This document shows positions 40,270 to 47,147 of a stretch of DNA of 64,000 bases, one piece after another; the stretch's first letter is position 1, and every line of letters begins with the position of its first letter. This DNA is from Trueperella abortisuis (GTDB taxonomy: Bacteria; Actinomycetota; Actinomycetes; Actinomycetales; Actinomycetaceae). The stretch spans positions 1,860,001 through 1,924,000 of the forward strand of contig NZ_JAUSQL010000001.1 of NCBI RefSeq assembly GCF_030811095.1. The letters run 5' to 3'. Under the pieces are notes generated by a model. That model was not told the DNA's origin, did not search any database, and saw only the letters and a list, made by a program, of their open reading frames with translations. A program made the position numbers and the translations under genes.

Positions 40270-40353
40270 TGGTGGCCGTGCCCGGATTCGAACCGGGATC
40301 TTCCCTATCCGTTTTGTGCGCGCGGTTGCTCTACCTCGTTTAGCTACACGGCC
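40270..40353 (-). tRNA. tRNA-like element with degenerate anticodon arm
   Basis: On the minus strand a 7-bp acceptor stem (GGCCGTG with CACGGCC), discriminator A and encoded CCA, a D arm containing GCTAAACGAGGTAGAGC and a perfect T arm (CCCGG-TTCGAAT-CCGGG) are all present. Between D and T arms are 30 nt with only a CCG/CGG pairing and an 11-nt loop CGCGCACAAAA, without U33. No anticodon can be assigned safely. It may be a decayed phage tRNA or a tRNA mimic. Confidence 0.55.
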
Positions 40354-40390
40354 GGGGTGCCCGCATGGGGTCCAGCTGCGGGCTGGCTGG

Positions 40391-40417
40391 CCGCCCCTGG
40401 TGTGGGGGCGGGGTTCT
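40391..40417. terminator. GC-rich hairpin with T-rich side
   Basis: CCGCCCC (40391-40397) pairs with GGGGCGG (40405-40411), followed on the plus strand by GGTTCTTTT. It separates the SSB-like gene from the tRNA-like element. On the plus strand it would stop antisense readthrough; on the minus strand there is no T-tract. Confidence 0.4.
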
Positions 40418-40422
40418 TTTGG

Positions 40423-41058
40423 TTAGTTGTCGCGGATCGCGGCGATCACGGACGGTTCGAGGCCGGTGGCGATGGCGATGGCGGTGTCGTCTAGGCCGAC
40501 CGCGATGAGCTGGCGGGCCTTGGTGACGGCGTTATCCGGGGACGGTGCCGGTGCCGGTGCTGGTGCCGGTGCTGGTGCCGCAGCCGGTGCCGCAGCCGGG
40601 GACGGTGCCGGTGGGGTGGTGTTGAGGGCACCACCAATGTTCGAACGCGGCGTAATCACATACTCATAAAGCTTGACCGCGTTGAACTTGGGTTTCTTCT
40701 CGTTCGGCTTCTCACCCCGGTAGGTGACGGTCATCGTGTTGCCGGGTGCGAGGGCGTGGTCGGCGTCCAGTCCAGTGTCACGGATCGCAGCCAGAAGCGC
40801 CTGCTTTTGCTCACCCCAGGTCTTGATGTAGATCTTGCCAAGCTCGTCTTCACCGTCGTCGGTTTTGTTGCCGGTGGTGACGGTGATGACGATCTGCATC
40901 TGGGGTTTGCCGTCTTTCCAGGTCTTGGGTTCCTGCGTGGAGAAGTCCATGACTTGGCGGGATTCGGCGGCGACGATGGTCCCGCCGAGGGTTTCCCCAA
41001 TGGTGGTGGGCTTGAGGGTGACTCCTTCGCCGCCGGCGAGCAGAGCATTGAATGACAT
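40423..41058 (-). CDS. Single-stranded DNA-binding-like protein
   Basis: The 211-residue protein starts at ATG 41058 (MSFNALLAGGEGVTLKPTTI). Its first 135 residues are beta-rich (MQIVITVTTGNKTDDGEDEL, MTVTYRGEKPNEKKPKFNAV) and resemble the SSB-like partners of phage exonucleases. A long Ala-Pro linker (PSPAAAPAAAPAPAPAPAPA) follows, encoded by GGTGCC repeats, then a 35-residue UBA-like helical tail (KARQLIAVGLDDTAIAIATG). It is coupled to the Cas4/RecB-type exonuclease gene and may protect ssDNA during recombination. Confidence 0.65.
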   Translation of the reverse strand: MSFNALLAGGEGVTLKPTTIGETLGGTIVAAESRQVMDFSTQEPKTWKDGKPQMQIVITVTTGNKTDDGEDELGKIYIKTWGEQKQALLAAIRDTGLDADHALAPGNTMTVTYRGEKPNEKKPKFNAVKLYEYVITPRSNIGGALNTTPPAPSPAAAPAAAPAPAPAPAPAPSPDNAVTKARQLIAVGLDDTAIAIATGLEPSVIAAIRDN

Positions 41059-41074
41059 AATGGGTTTCCTCTTT

Positions 41075-41917
41075 CTATTGTTGGTTGGTGCCCAGCAGGG
41101 CGGTCAGGTTTGTGGTGCCGTCTGGGTTTTTGTGCCAGTCGGCATATTTGGGACAGTCCCAGCAGCCTTTGGCGCGTGGCAGGCTGTTGATCCACGCGTC
41201 CCTCGCCTCGGTGCTGATGGTTTCGAGGGCGGCGAGGTTGGTGGCGAGCCGGTTAGCGCGATCGAGTGCGGCTTGGGCGATCTCGGGGCGGTATTGGTCG
41301 ACCCAGACGTAGCCGTCGCCCAGGGTCATGGCGTTGCGGGGCATGAAGTACACGCACACATGGCTGGTGGGGTGGCCGGCCTCGTTCCAGCCCTTGGCAT
41401 ACAGGTGTGCCTGGGCCTCATATTTGGGGCCTGGGCTGGCGGAACTACGCACTTTGTTAAGCGTGCTGGTGCCGACGATCTTCCAATCCACCGTCATCCC
41501 CGCGCTCGCGGTGTCGTATTGGGTGGGCATGTACAGGTCAGTTGAGCCGGTGATGTCAACCCCACCGATTTGACCCACTGTTACTTTTTGTTCGCACCAG
41601 AACACCGGCCCGCGCCCCCGGTTTTCTTCCTCCGCGTTGATGGTGGTGAAGAGGTTTTCGAGGTAGGCGTGGACGCAGGTGCCGATGAAGGGTAGCCAGG
41701 CCACGCCGGGTTCGTGTTTGTCCCAGCCGGCGAGTTTGGCTGCTAGGCAGTGGTCGCACGGGTCCCCGATTTCGGATGGGCCGATTCTTTTTTGTAGGGA
41801 CCTGGGTTGGTGGGTGATGTGGTTTTCGATGAGGGTGCGGATTTGTGTCATGACCTCCTGCTGTGTGGTGGTGTCGGGTGGCACGATGGTGGGTTGGAGC
41901 CCGATCGTGGTGGTCAT
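41075..41917 (-). CDS. Cas4/RecB-like PD-(D/E)xK exonuclease
   Basis: The 280-residue protein has an N-terminal cysteine pair (IGDPCDHCLAAKLAGWDKHE) and a C-terminal pair (KGCWDCPKYADWH), as in iron-sulfur exonucleases. The nuclease core is GVDITGSTDLY and MTVDWKIVG (D...DxK form of the motif), with the downstream QAHLYAKGW helix containing the Q/Y ligands. Phage proteins of this type resect DNA ends for recombination, with the SSB-like protein next door. Confidence 0.82.
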   Translation of the reverse strand: MTTTIGLQPTIVPPDTTTQQEVMTQIRTLIENHITHQPRSLQKRIGPSEIGDPCDHCLAAKLAGWDKHEPGVAWLPFIGTCVHAYLENLFTTINAEEENRGRGPVFWCEQKVTVGQIGGVDITGSTDLYMPTQYDTASAGMTVDWKIVGTSTLNKVRSSASPGPKYEAQAHLYAKGWNEAGHPTSHVCVYFMPRNAMTLGDGYVWVDQYRPEIAQAALDRANRLATNLAALETISTEARDAWINSLPRAKGCWDCPKYADWHKNPDGTTNLTALLGTNQQ

Positions 41918-42231
41918 CGGATGCTCACCGTTGCTTGTGCCCGGTACTCGTCCAACTGTGCCGGGGCGATCATGGCCTGTGCCTTGTCCTGGTCGAGTAC
42001 GATTTCTTGCCGGTAGAGTTGGGGGAAGTCAGCCACGGGGTAGGCTTTGCGGACTGTGTTCCAGTTGATGCGGCCGCGGACCATGGTGACCTTGTGGCCG
42101 TCAATTTCTCCGCCGTTGGGGAGGGCTTGGGCGAGCTGGGCCTTAACGGTGTCCATTGCGGTTTTGATGGCGTCGGCCTGGGCTTTGAGCTCCAGGTAGG
42201 TGCGCATTAGCGTGGCTGGGGTGGGGTTCAT
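41914..42231 (-). CDS. Small coiled-coil phage protein
   Basis: The 105-residue product (start ATG 42231, GGAAGGA upstream) begins with a coiled coil (MRTYLELKAQADAIKTAMDT, VKAQLAQAL), followed by a beta-type segment (DGHKVTMVRGRINWNTVRKA). It overlaps the exonuclease start by 4 bp. Its partner role in recombination is inferred from this coupling; no family is recognised. Confidence 0.6.
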   Translation of the reverse strand: MNPTPATLMRTYLELKAQADAIKTAMDTVKAQLAQALPNGGEIDGHKVTMVRGRINWNTVRKAYPVADFPQLYRQEIVLDQDKAQAMIAPAQLDEYRAQATVSIR

Positions 42232-42254
42232 GAGTGGTGTTCCTTCCGTTGGGG

Positions 42255-42863
42255 TTAGATGTTGGGGTCGATATGGGCGTGAGTGTTGGTGCGGGCCCAC
42301 ACACGGACGGTGGCGACGAGGAACTCGAGGCGGCCGGCCACCCGGTCACGGGTGACCTTAGGCCGGCTGGTGGTGAACATGACCAGCTCGTTGTCTGCTA
42401 GCCGGTTGAGCAGAGTGTCGAGTAGGTGGTCGAGTGCCTGGTTGTAGTCGTCGTTGTCTTTGAGGCGGGTGCGCATGCTCACCGTGTGTTCGGTGGGGTG
42501 GAGCATGTGCTGCGGGGGCGGGGCTTGGGTGAGGTCAGGCAGGTGGGTGTGGTTGTCGACGATTTTGGCGATGGGGACTTGGCCAACGATGTCGGTGAGG
42601 CTGCTCTGCTCTCCTTTGGGTAGTTCGGGTAGGTGGGCGACTATGCCGGACCATAAGGCGGTGTGACGGTCCGTGTACAGTTCGAGTGCGCTGGTCAGCC
42701 GGTACTGGTTGGCCTGGCAGTGGTCGAACAGGGTGAACGCACTGTGACGCAACCGGAAATCCAACGTGTCGGGGATGGACCGGTCGGGTAGTGGGATTTC
42801 GATGGTGATGGGAACCAGCTCACGCCGGGAAAACACATGCACCGGCTTAGGGGTAGCACCCAT
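42255..42863 (-). CDS. Uncharacterised early phage protein
   Basis: The 202-residue protein starts at ATG 42863, overlapping the pentapeptide gene stop as TGATG. It is rich in His, Leu and Asp with mostly helical content (RLRHSAFTLFDHCQANQYRL, LDHLLDTLLNRLADNELVMF). No catalytic motif stands out. It is co-transcribed with recombination genes. Confidence 0.6.
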   Translation of the reverse strand: MGATPKPVHVFSRRELVPITIEIPLPDRSIPDTLDFRLRHSAFTLFDHCQANQYRLTSALELYTDRHTALWSGIVAHLPELPKGEQSSLTDIVGQVPIAKIVDNHTHLPDLTQAPPPQHMLHPTEHTVSMRTRLKDNDDYNQALDHLLDTLLNRLADNELVMFTTSRPKVTRDRVAGRLEFLVATVRVWARTNTHAHIDPNI

Positions 42864-43957
42864 CACTGCTCCGCCTCCCCAGCCTCGTCACTGTCCCACT
42901 TGTCGGCCAGTCTCTGTATCAGGCCGTGGTGGTGGAGCATATGGGTCGCACACATGTCAATGATGGCGAACAAGAGTGGGCGACGGTGTTTGATTTCGTC
43001 CCCGGTGGCTTCTGGCCACCCCTCATCCCGGTTAGCCAGGCGGAATAGCTCATCGACGGTGCCCTCCCAGCACCCGATTTTCAGGCGCCACCCGGTGGGG
43101 GTCGGGATCAAGGTCGCTGCATAGGGGTAAAGGCCCGTGATTTGCAGGACGCCACCGGCGGCGGCCGCGAGGTTCGTGCTCCGCAGGTAGACGCCGTCCA
43201 GGTTAGCGTCCGTCAGGTCAGCATCTTGTAGGCAGGCTTCCGTCAGGCCCGCGTTTCGCAGGTTAGCTAGCCGCAGGTCAGCGGCCCGCAGGTCAGCACC
43301 CCCCAGGCTGGCGCCCTGTAGGTCGGCCCTCTCCAGGTTAGCGCCCTGTAGGTTAGCGTCCGTCAGGGCAGCGGCCTGTAGGTTAGCGAACGTCAGAGTA
43401 GCCAACCGCAGGTCGGCTCTCCGCAGGTCGGCACGCCGCAGGTCAGCGTCCCACAGAGTGGCTTCCCGCAGGTTGGCGCCCGCCAGGTCGGCACTATGTA
43501 GGTTCGCTTTACGCAGGACAGCACCCACCATGACGGCTTCCCACAGTTCGGCGTCCATCAGGGCGGCCTCCGTCAGGTTGGCATCCCGCAGGTCAGCGGC
43601 CCGCAGGTCAGCACCCCGCAGGTTGACGTTTCCCATGTCGGCGTCCGTCAGGTGGGCACAGGTGAGGTTGGCGCCTTGTAGGTTAGCGTCAACCAGTGTT
43701 GCCTTTTCCAGGAAGGTGTGCTCCAAGGTGGCGCCGCGCAGGTTAGCACCCGTCAAGTCAGCCCTTTCGAGCCGGGCACTTACCAGGTTAGCGTTGTGCA
43801 GGTTAGCACCCGCCAGTTTAGCGCCCCCCAGGTCAGCGCCCCGCAGGTCAGCACCCCGCAGGTCATCCACTGAAAGGCAGTCCGAGAGCACCTCGACTGT
43901 CAACTGCTCACCCTTGTGTGCGTCTTTCCAGGCTTGGATTTTCTCCGCGTACATCAT
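42863..43957 (-). CDS. Pentapeptide-repeat protein with 46 consecutive repeats
   Basis: After a 34-residue N-terminus (MMYAEKIQAWKDAHKGEQLT) come 46 uninterrupted A(D/N)LxX units, from RGADL to RSTNL, which would form about 11.5 coils of the right-handed quadrilateral beta-helix. A C-terminal non-repeat domain of about 95 residues follows (TLIPTPTGWRLKIGCWEGTV, FAIIDMCATHMLHHHGLIQR). Pentapeptide proteins such as Qnr and MfpA mimic DNA and bind gyrase; whether this one does is open. GGAGGTG lies 5 nt before the ATG. Confidence 0.93.
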   Translation of the reverse strand: MMYAEKIQAWKDAHKGEQLTVEVLSDCLSVDDLRGADLRGADLGGAKLAGANLHNANLVSARLERADLTGANLRGATLEHTFLEKATLVDANLQGANLTCAHLTDADMGNVNLRGADLRAADLRDANLTEAALMDAELWEAVMVGAVLRKANLHSADLAGANLREATLWDADLRRADLRRADLRLATLTFANLQAAALTDANLQGANLERADLQGASLGGADLRAADLRLANLRNAGLTEACLQDADLTDANLDGVYLRSTNLAAAAGGVLQITGLYPYAATLIPTPTGWRLKIGCWEGTVDELFRLANRDEGWPEATGDEIKHRRPLLFAIIDMCATHMLHHHGLIQRLADKWDSDEAGEAEQ

Positions 43958-44028
43958 CGTGTCACCTCCTGTTTGCCGTAAGAGATGGCGCGGGATAGTA
44001 GCTCAGCTACGATCTTTTGAGGGTTCAT
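43954..44028 (-). CDS. 24-residue mini-ORF upstream of the pentapeptide gene
   Basis: MNPQKIVAELLSRAISYGKQ followed by EVTR. AAAGGAAAACACAAA precedes the ATG. The codons for QEV are the next gene's ribosome binding site, and the stop overlaps that gene's start (ATGA). The phage uses the same arrangement at 33735 and 34680. Confidence 0.5.
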   Translation of the reverse strand: MNPQKIVAELLSRAISYGKQEVTR

Positions 44029-44065
44029 TTTGTGTTTTCCTTTCGGGGTTGGATGAGGAGGAAGT

Positions 44066-44662
44066 GTGGGTTGGGTCAGTGTGCTCATTGCTGGCGTCTC
44101 GGCTGGGATCGCTTTCGGGGCGGTCGTGGTCGCACTGCGCGCTAATAAGATCGCGAAGGATGGTAACCAGATCGCTCAGCGGGCGCAGGGCACTGCGGTT
44201 GACGCGAATCGCCTGGCTGTACAGGCCAACGAGATAGCTCGCGACGCGAATTTGATCGCGCAGCGGTCGGTTAATATCGCTGAAGACCAGACTGATTACA
44301 TCTGGGCTGTCAAGTTCGATCATGATAAGTCCGTCGCTGTTGTCCGCAATGATTCCCGCTTCACTGCTCGTGAAGTGACCGTTGTTGTCCGGTTTGAGGA
44401 TTCGACGGCGGGTGAGGGTAGGGCCGATGATCTGCCCGGTTTCAGTGAATTTGTTTTCCCGGTTGATGGCGTGCGTGAGGCACTCGCTAAAAAGCCACCT
44501 GCTGGCGCTAGTAGCAGTGGTGGTATTACGGTCATTCGTTCGTGCCCCTCGGTGCCGTTGACTGCGTGGATTGCGTGGCTGAGCGAGCTCGGGGTGCGCC
44601 GTAGTTGCCGCGTCGAGTTCCGCGCGTCCAATGTGAAGAAAGGCAAGGGTCGGATCTGGTGA
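44066..44662 (+). CDS. Membrane-anchored coiled-coil protein B
   Basis: The 198-residue protein starts with GTG 44066 (GAGGAGGA upstream). It has one transmembrane helix (VSVLIAGVSAGIAFGAVVVA), then a repeated Asn/Ala/Ile helix (LRANKIAKDGNQIAQRAQGT, LAVQANEIARDANLIAQRSV) and a beta-rich domain (FDHDKSVAVVRNDSRFTARE). The layout matches the gene at 33084 although the sequences differ. It lies alone on the plus strand in a minus-strand operon, a moron-like position. Exclusion of other phages is a guess. Confidence 0.65.
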   Translation: MGWVSVLIAGVSAGIAFGAVVVALRANKIAKDGNQIAQRAQGTAVDANRLAVQANEIARDANLIAQRSVNIAEDQTDYIWAVKFDHDKSVAVVRNDSRFTAREVTVVVRFEDSTAGEGRADDLPGFSEFVFPVDGVREALAKKPPAGASSSGGITVIRSCPSVPLTAWIAWLSELGVRRSCRVEFRASNVKKGKGRIW

Positions 44663-44703
44663 CTGTCCGCGAGTGCGGGTGAAGGTGTGCACGGGGGTGG
44701 TGT

Positions 44704-44898
44704 TCATTCGTGGTTGGCCTCTTCCTTTTTGAGCCATTCGGTCTCCTTGCGGTCGAGCGTGTTGAGGGCGTGGTGTGTGATGGGCATGAGTGCGGCGCTG
44801 GTGAGGCAGAGGGCGATGTAGGTGGCGCCGAGTGGGGCGGCGCGCCATGCCGCGATAGTCCAGGCGATGGTGGGGAGGACCCACAGGTAGCGAAACAC
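44704..44898 (-). CDS. 64-residue two-helix membrane protein
   Basis: The start is GTG 44898 with GGAGGG 6 nt upstream, within the previous gene's end. Two hydrophobic segments (LWVLPTIAWTIAAWRAA, TYIALCLTSAALMPITHHAL) are followed by a charged tail (LDRKETEWLKKEEANHE). Function unknown. Confidence 0.6.
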   Translation of the reverse strand: MFRYLWVLPTIAWTIAAWRAAPLGATYIALCLTSAALMPITHHALNTLDRKETEWLKKEEANHE

Positions 44899-44900
44899 GG

Positions 44901-45128
44901 CTAGCCCTCCATGATCTGGTTGAGAAGGTTGCGGGCCTTAGACAGTTCGGTGATGGTCTGGTCTAGCTGGGAGTCGAGGTTTTCGAATGCGGTTTCTACG
45001 CCTGGGTAGATGGATGAGGTGGCGAGCTGGTAGTTGCCGAGCTGTGCGCTGAGTTCGGGTAGGACTTTGGTGTGTAGGGTGTGGACGTGTCGGGCGAGGT
45101 AGGCGAGGGTTTCACGGTCGGGGTTCAT
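44901..45128 (-). CDS. Small helical phage protein
   Basis: The 75-residue protein (MNPDRETLAYLARHVHTLHT) is helical with heptads (AFENLDSQLDQTITELSKAR). It is the second gene after the HTH pair in the early minus-strand operon. No family is recognised. Confidence 0.55.
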   Translation of the reverse strand: MNPDRETLAYLARHVHTLHTKVLPELSAQLGNYQLATSSIYPGVETAFENLDSQLDQTITELSKARNLLNQIMEG

Positions 45129-45142
45129 GGCGTGCTTTCTTG

Positions 45143-45358
45143 CTAGGCGTCGGGTAGGAGGTTGATGAAGTCGGCGAGTGCGTCTTCGGGGATCAGGTAG
45201 TCGTAGCCGCGGCCGCGTGGTCGGCCGCGTTTGGCTGCGAGTGGCGGGTATTGGTATTCGCCGGGCTCGTAGTCTTGGGCGATGATTTTTTTGAGGGTTG
45301 GGATGGGGATTGCGAGGCGTTCGGATGCTTCAGCCAGAGAGAAAACACGAGTGCTCAT
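45143..45358 (-). CDS. MerR/excisionase-like HTH protein
   Basis: The 71-residue protein begins MSTRVFSLAEASERLAIPIP and continues TLKKIIAQDYEPGEYQYPPL, the winged HTH start seen in excisionase-like proteins. KRGRPRGRGYDYLIPEDALADF adds a basic wing. It overlaps the Cro-like gene by 4 bp. It could be the excisionase or an early regulator. Confidence 0.65.
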   Translation of the reverse strand: MSTRVFSLAEASERLAIPIPTLKKIIAQDYEPGEYQYPPLAAKRGRPRGRGYDYLIPEDALADFINLLPDA

Positions 45359-45588
45359 GCCGCGTCACCGCCTTGGCGGGTGTCGTATTCTTCTGCGCGG
45401 CGCATGAGTTCTGATGCGGGGACTCCAAGCACCTTGCTGGCTTTTTCTAGTTCGGTTGTCTTGAGTGCTCGTTCGCCGTTGAATGCGCGGGACAGGCGCT
45501 CGGGGTATGTGCCGATGAGGGCTGCGAGGTCGCTGATTTTGATTTGTTGCCGTGTTGCTTCGGCTTTGATTTCGAGTTCGATACTCAA
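45355..45588 (-). CDS. Cro-like XRE-family regulator
   Basis: The 77-residue protein (TTG start with GGAGGTG upstream) is a single HTH_XRE domain (ATRQQIKISDLAALIGTYPE, RLSRAFNGERALKTTELEKA). It is the first gene transcribed leftward from the switch region, opposite the CI-like repressor: the Cro position. It would bind the three operators between the two genes. Confidence 0.78.
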   Translation of the reverse strand: MSIELEIKAEATRQQIKISDLAALIGTYPERLSRAFNGERALKTTELEKASKVLGVPASELMRRAEEYDTRQGGDAA

Positions 45589-45611
45589 GGCTCCACCTCC
45601 TTCGGTCTAGT

Positions 45612-45714
45612 GTTCTATTTGGAACAGATAGCTTAAGGTTAGGTTCTAAATAGAACTATGTCAAGCTTTTAACGCCTTGGTATTTTTATTGACGCACGAT
45701 TCCCTAAATGGAAC
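45612..45714. promoter_or_regulatory. Lysogeny switch: three operators and divergent promoters
   Basis: Three related 14-mers occur: GTTCTATTTGGAAC (45612-45625), GTTCTAAATAGAAC (45643-45656, perfect dyad) and TCCCTAAATGGAAC (45701-45714). Leftward promoter: TTGACA (45664-45659), 17-bp spacer containing the central operator, TAACCT (45641-45636). Rightward promoter: TTGACG (45689-45694), 17-bp spacer, AACAAT (45712-45717), overlapped by the third operator. The geometry allows mutual repression. Confidence 0.82.
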
Positions 45715-45723
45715 AATCGCAGC

Positions 45724-46122
45724 ATGGGACGCAAAGCACTAGAAATTGGCGAGATAGAGCGGATTGCCATCTCGAACCTCGCGCAAGTATTTGAAGAATC
45801 TACCCTCACACACCAGGTGGTCGCGGATCGAGCCGGGATTTCGCGTAGTGGGGTACTCAAAACGCTCGCAGGTCAGCGTGCGACGTCGGTGAGTGAGTTC
45901 GTTGCCCTATGCCACGCCCTGGGCCTCACCCCGTGGCGTGTGTTGCGCCAGGCTGAGGACGCTGTCCGCGCCCAGGCTGACGACGCGCGTGCCTACACTG
46001 CTGAGGCTGAGGCGAAGCTTCAGGCCGTTCTCCAAGGTGGCTACGTGCCGGCTGCTCGCCATCACGAGCCCGACCCGTATGAGGGGGTTGGGGAAGAAAA
46101 CCAAGACGAGGAAGAAAACTAG
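45724..46122 (+). CDS. CI-like prophage repressor
   Basis: The 132-residue protein has an N-terminal HTH_XRE domain (LTHQVVADRAGISRSGVLKT, LAGQRATSVSEFVALCHALG), a helical middle, and an acidic tail (EPDPYEGVGEENQDEEEN). It has no peptidase-like domain, so it is not self-cleaving. The -10 ends 6 nt before the ATG and no ribosome binding site exists, pointing to a leaderless mRNA. The nearby ImmA/IrrE gene could be its antirepressor protease. Confidence 0.78.
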   Translation: MGRKALEIGEIERIAISNLAQVFEESTLTHQVVADRAGISRSGVLKTLAGQRATSVSEFVALCHALGLTPWRVLRQAEDAVRAQADDARAYTAEAEAKLQAVLQGGYVPAARHHEPDPYEGVGEENQDEEEN

Positions 46123-46123
46123 C

Positions 46124-46942
46124 ATGCAAGAAATCATCCAGATCGACGGACTCAACATCGGAGTACAACCACAATCCGGTGAAGATTTCATCTCCCTAAC
46201 CGATCTCGCACGTAAGAAAACAGACGACCCAAAAATCGCTATTGCTAACTGGATGCGCAACCGTAACACCATCGAACTACTCGGCATCTGGGAGACCGTC
46301 AATAACCCCGATTTTAAAGGTATCGAATTCGATACCTTTAGAAAGCAAGCTGGGCTGAACTCCTTCACTATGACCCCTACTAAATGGATTAACTCCACCA
46401 ACGCTCGAGGAATCAGAGTCAAGCGGGGCCGTTACGGTGGGACGTTCGCCCATGTTGATATCGCACTCGATTTCGCGACGTGGATCAGCCCAGAATTCCG
46501 CCTCCGCGTCTTCCAAGAATACCGACAGCTCAAAGCCGACGAAACCAGCAGGCTCAACCTCGAATGGCAAAAGAACCGTCTCTTTTCTGCACTCAACTAC
46601 CGTATCCATACGGACGCGATCAAAGACTCGTTACCTGAAAATGTGTCATCCCAGCTTGCGAGGCTTACCTATGCCCAAGAGGCAGACGTGCTCAATCTTG
46701 CCGTGTTTGGCATGACCGCGAAAGAATGGCGAGATAACTGCCCCGGTTCGTCTGGGAACATGCGCGATCATGCTTCGGCCACGCAGCTACTTGTGTTGAA
46801 CAATCTTGAGGCGATTAACGCGATGCTTATTAGGCAGGGGGTGGGGCGTGAAGAGCGCTATCGGCAGCTCTTTGAGGTTGCTCGTCAGCAAGAGAAGAGT
46901 TTCGAGAATCTTAAGCAGTTGCGTGACACCAATGAAAGCTAG
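46124..46942 (+). CDS. KilA-N domain DNA-binding protein
   Basis: The 272-residue protein follows the repressor by 1 bp. The N-terminal KilA-N domain shows FISLTDLARKKTDDPKIAIA, NWMRNRNTIELLGIWETVNN and GRYGGTFAHVDIALDFATWI, with EFRLRVFQEYRQLKADE after it. The C-terminal half is helical (LNYRIHTDAIKDSLPENVSS), resembling the P63C/Rha-type dimerisation part. Such proteins act as phage regulators or antirepressors. Expression with the repressor implies a role in the lysogen. Confidence 0.85.
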   Translation: MQEIIQIDGLNIGVQPQSGEDFISLTDLARKKTDDPKIAIANWMRNRNTIELLGIWETVNNPDFKGIEFDTFRKQAGLNSFTMTPTKWINSTNARGIRVKRGRYGGTFAHVDIALDFATWISPEFRLRVFQEYRQLKADETSRLNLEWQKNRLFSALNYRIHTDAIKDSLPENVSSQLARLTYAQEADVLNLAVFGMTAKEWRDNCPGSSGNMRDHASATQLLVLNNLEAINAMLIRQGVGREERYRQLFEVARQQEKSFENLKQLRDTNES

Positions 46943-47090
46943 CCATCTCTGTTGAAGCGTTGACTTTGTCGAAGCGTTTCCCGTGGGGGATATAGTTAAA
47001 GCCAGCTATCGTGCCGTCCTTGCGGACGACCCGAAGAGGATACCGACCCTCTTATCACTGGCAGTTCTAAGTATCCCCTAGGCTGATCGT

Positions 47091-47118
47091 GCGGGCAAGG
47101 CCCGCCTGTATCTCTTTT
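47091..47118 (+). terminator. Terminator after the KilA-N gene
   Basis: GCGGGC (47091-47096) pairs with GCCCGC (47100-47105) around an AAG loop, followed by TATCTCTTTT. It ends the repressor/KilA-N transcript before the ImmA/IrrE gene, which must use its own promoter. The rest of 46943-47147 shows no clear gene. Confidence 0.7.
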
Positions 47119-47147
47119 GTCGGAGGTGGCCCGTATTCTCTGGTGGT

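Noticed and set aside
41075..41917. Cas4 of a CRISPR system
   Set aside because: The gene is in a phage recombination cluster with an SSB-like partner and no Cas1/Cas2, so it is a phage exonuclease of the Cas4/RecB type.
43130..43880. Regular DNA repeat resembling a CRISPR-like array
   Set aside because: The periodic CAGGTTAGCGxx pattern is the codon signature of the pentapeptide repeats, with a 15-bp period and no spacers.
44003..44884. Minus-strand frame beginning MNTTPVHTFTRTRG, antisense to the 44066 gene
   Set aside because: It has an ATGA overlap with the upstream gene, which is tempting, but its composition is Arg/His/Pro/Thr-rich with no fold, while the plus frame has a membrane helix, coiled coil and good ribosome binding site. 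A short N-terminal peptide cannot be excluded.
46950..46980. Direct repeat (TTGAAGCGTT/TCGAAGCGTT) after the KilA-N gene
   Set aside because: It is only two imperfect copies with no promoter at the correct spacing, so it could be chance.
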